From: Sporocytophaga myxococcoides
GTDB taxonomy: Bacteria > Bacteroidota > Bacteroidia > Cytophagales > Cytophagaceae
Direction of reading: 5' to 3'
Length of the DNA stretch: 64,000 nucleotides
Assembly: GCF_000775915.1 (NCBI RefSeq)
Contig: NZ_BBLT01000007.1
Location: forward strand, 124,001 to 188,000
The position numbers and the translations under genes are program-made. Below, one piece after another: positions 63,030 through 64,000 of the stretch. Position 1 is the stretch's first letter; every line of letters starts with the position of its first letter. Under the pieces are notes generated by a model that was not told where the DNA came from, did not search any database, and worked only from the letters and a program-made list of their open reading frames with translations.

Positions 63030-64000
63030 ATGAATTCTTCTGCAAACGGCACTTTACAAGTTTTTAAAAATCTGGTTGGTACCAAGTATGAAATGTACAA
63101 CAGTCTTTTCAGTTCTCTACCTTTTCATAAAGTAGAAAAGACAGGAGTACTGTTGTCGCTTTTTCTGCTATTATGCGAAGAGGGTTTTACAAAAGGAAAA
63201 AGCCCTTCTGCAATAATTGAATCTTTTCTGAAACAATATACAACTTATCGGACAGAGAACGAGCAAACAGATTTACTTTTTAGATTTGTACAATATGCAG
63301 AGCGGCAGGTTGTATTATTTGATGCCCTTGAAGATGCAGCATTTCCTTGTGTGCACGACATGAGTGGTCCTGGAACTTTAAAAAATTTACAGGCTCAGGT
63401 TATTCATACTCAAAGTCAGGCCGAATTAAAAGACAAATTGAAGGATTTTTCAGTTCGCTTGGTACTTACTGCTCATCCTACTCAGTTTTATCCTAGTGAA
63501 GTACTTGGAATTATCCATGATCTTGCAAAAGCTCTTGTATCTGATGATACGGCACTTGTTAATATGTACCTGCAGCAGCTTGGTAAAACTTCCTTCTTTA
63601 AAAAAGAAAAACCAACTCCATATGATGAGGCCGTAAATCTGATTTGGTTTTTAGAAAATGTATTTTATCATTCAGCCGGAAAGATCCTTTCATTTATAAA
63701 AGGAGAGTTTCCAACCTTAGTTTCTGAAGGCAATGCCTTGATCAGAATGGGCTTCTGGCCAGGGGGAGACAGAGATGGAAATCCTTTTGTTAAGTCGGAA
63801 ACGTCTCTTAAAGTGGCTGAAACATTACGCGAAAGCATCATTAAATGTTATTATATGGATGTTCGTCGTCTTAAAAGAAGACTAACATTCAAAGGCGTTG
63901 AAAATGTACTCGCAGATCTTGAGAAAAAACTTTATAACAATCTTTTTATACCAGGGCATAAAACTGATCTTAATAAAGAGGGAATTCTGGAAGCGTTATA
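63030..64000 (+). CDS. ppc: Phosphoenolpyruvate carboxylase, N-terminal part (truncated by the window)
   Basis: 323 codons are present and the frame continues past the window. ATG 63030 is the chosen start; the frame is open further upstream without a good start. Catalytic His149 is in LTAHPTQFYPSEV and the second signature FWPGGDRDGNPF follows near residue 250. TAHPTQ instead of the TAHPTE of proteobacteria seems to be a Bacteroidota variant, as I recall. The enzyme carboxylates PEP to oxaloacetate, replenishing the TCA cycle. Confidence 0.92.
   Translation, partial: MNSSANGTLQVFKNLVGTKYEMYNSLFSSLPFHKVEKTGVLLSLFLLLCEEGFTKGKSPSAIIESFLKQYTTYRTENEQTDLLFRFVQYAERQVVLFDALEDAAFPCVHDMSGPGTLKNLQAQVIHTQSQAELKDKLKDFSVRLVLTAHPTQFYPSEVLGIIHDLAKALVSDDTALVNMYLQQLGKTSFFKKEKPTPYDEAVNLIWFLENVFYHSAGKILSFIKGEFPTLVSEGNALIRMGFWPGGDRDGNPFVKSETSLKVAETLRESIIKCYYMDVRRLKRRLTFKGVENVLADLEKKLYNNLFIPGHKTDLNKEGILEAL

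Noticed and set aside
1-64000. tRNA, rRNA, phage or insertion-sequence signatures
   Set aside because: No T-loop motif, transposase, integrase or terminal inverted repeat pair was recognised by eye; a dedicated scan would be decisive.

Overview
The window is AT-rich chromosomal DNA from a member of the phylum Bacteroidota, most likely order Cytophagales (a Cytophaga/Sporocytophaga-like gliding bacterium). The evidence is two proteins ending in the type B sorting domain of the type IX secretion system (T9SS), a PorE-like TPR/PD40/OmpA protein, Bacteroidota-style -7 boxes (TAnnTTTG), weak ribosome binding sites, and family variants typical of the phylum (PEP carboxylase, topoisomerase IV, EF-P). 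No rRNA, tRNA, CRISPR array, insertion sequence or prophage was seen. It reads as core chromosome with a few accessory genes.

Layout. 1-8.4 kb: a GT-C glycosyltransferase pair, the minus-strand operon namZ-fmt-folA, a LolC/E-type permease, and hemG plus a polyprenyl-phosphate-mannose synthase. 8.4-14.3 kb: a HAD phosphatase, an endonuclease V-KptA pair, a cluster of about 40-bp intergenic repeats, a coiled-coil membrane protein, an RhlE-type helicase and a tautomerase-like protein. 14.4-17.5 kb: an SDR oxidoreductase and a two-gene operon of a MurU-like nucleotidyltransferase and an AmgK-like kinase fused to a RapZ C-terminal domain. 17.9-21 kb: a zinc-ribbon protein followed by an overlapping cassette of DoxX, DUF2071, methyltransferase and a four-helix membrane protein. 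21-27.7 kb: small secreted proteins, a pseudouridine synthase, a cyclophilin, an L,D-transpeptidase-family protein and a leucine-rich repeat protein. 28-33.4 kb: topoisomerase IV subunits parE and parC around a small lipoprotein. 33.5-43.3 kb: a PH-like protein, EF-P, a pentameric ligand-gated channel homologue, a CPA2 antiporter, the PorE-like protein, an outer-membrane barrel and a histidine kinase with an ethylene-receptor-like sensor. 43.3-58.5 kb: two T9SS type B cargo proteins, one of 4307 residues with about 38 tandem beta-sandwich repeats. 58.7-64 kb: a DUF4412 protein, nhaA, a DbpA-like helicase and the start of PEP carboxylase.

How the genes fit together. Peptidoglycan turnover recurs: NamZ should release MurNAc, the AmgK-RapZ fusion could phosphorylate it and MurU could activate it to UDP-MurNAc; an L,D-transpeptidase-family protein is also present. 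The T9SS components and cargo suit a gliding, surface-adhering bacterium. The mannosyl-lipid synthase and GT-C transferase could supply and use the same lipid-linked sugar. The most unusual items are the ethylene-receptor-like kinase with its copper-site residues in exact register, the kinase-RapZ fusion, the giant repeat adhesin, the ion-channel homologue, the endonuclease V-KptA pair, a textbook sigma-54 promoter followed by a perfect terminator hairpin in front of nhaA, and an EF-P with Asn at the position normally modified.
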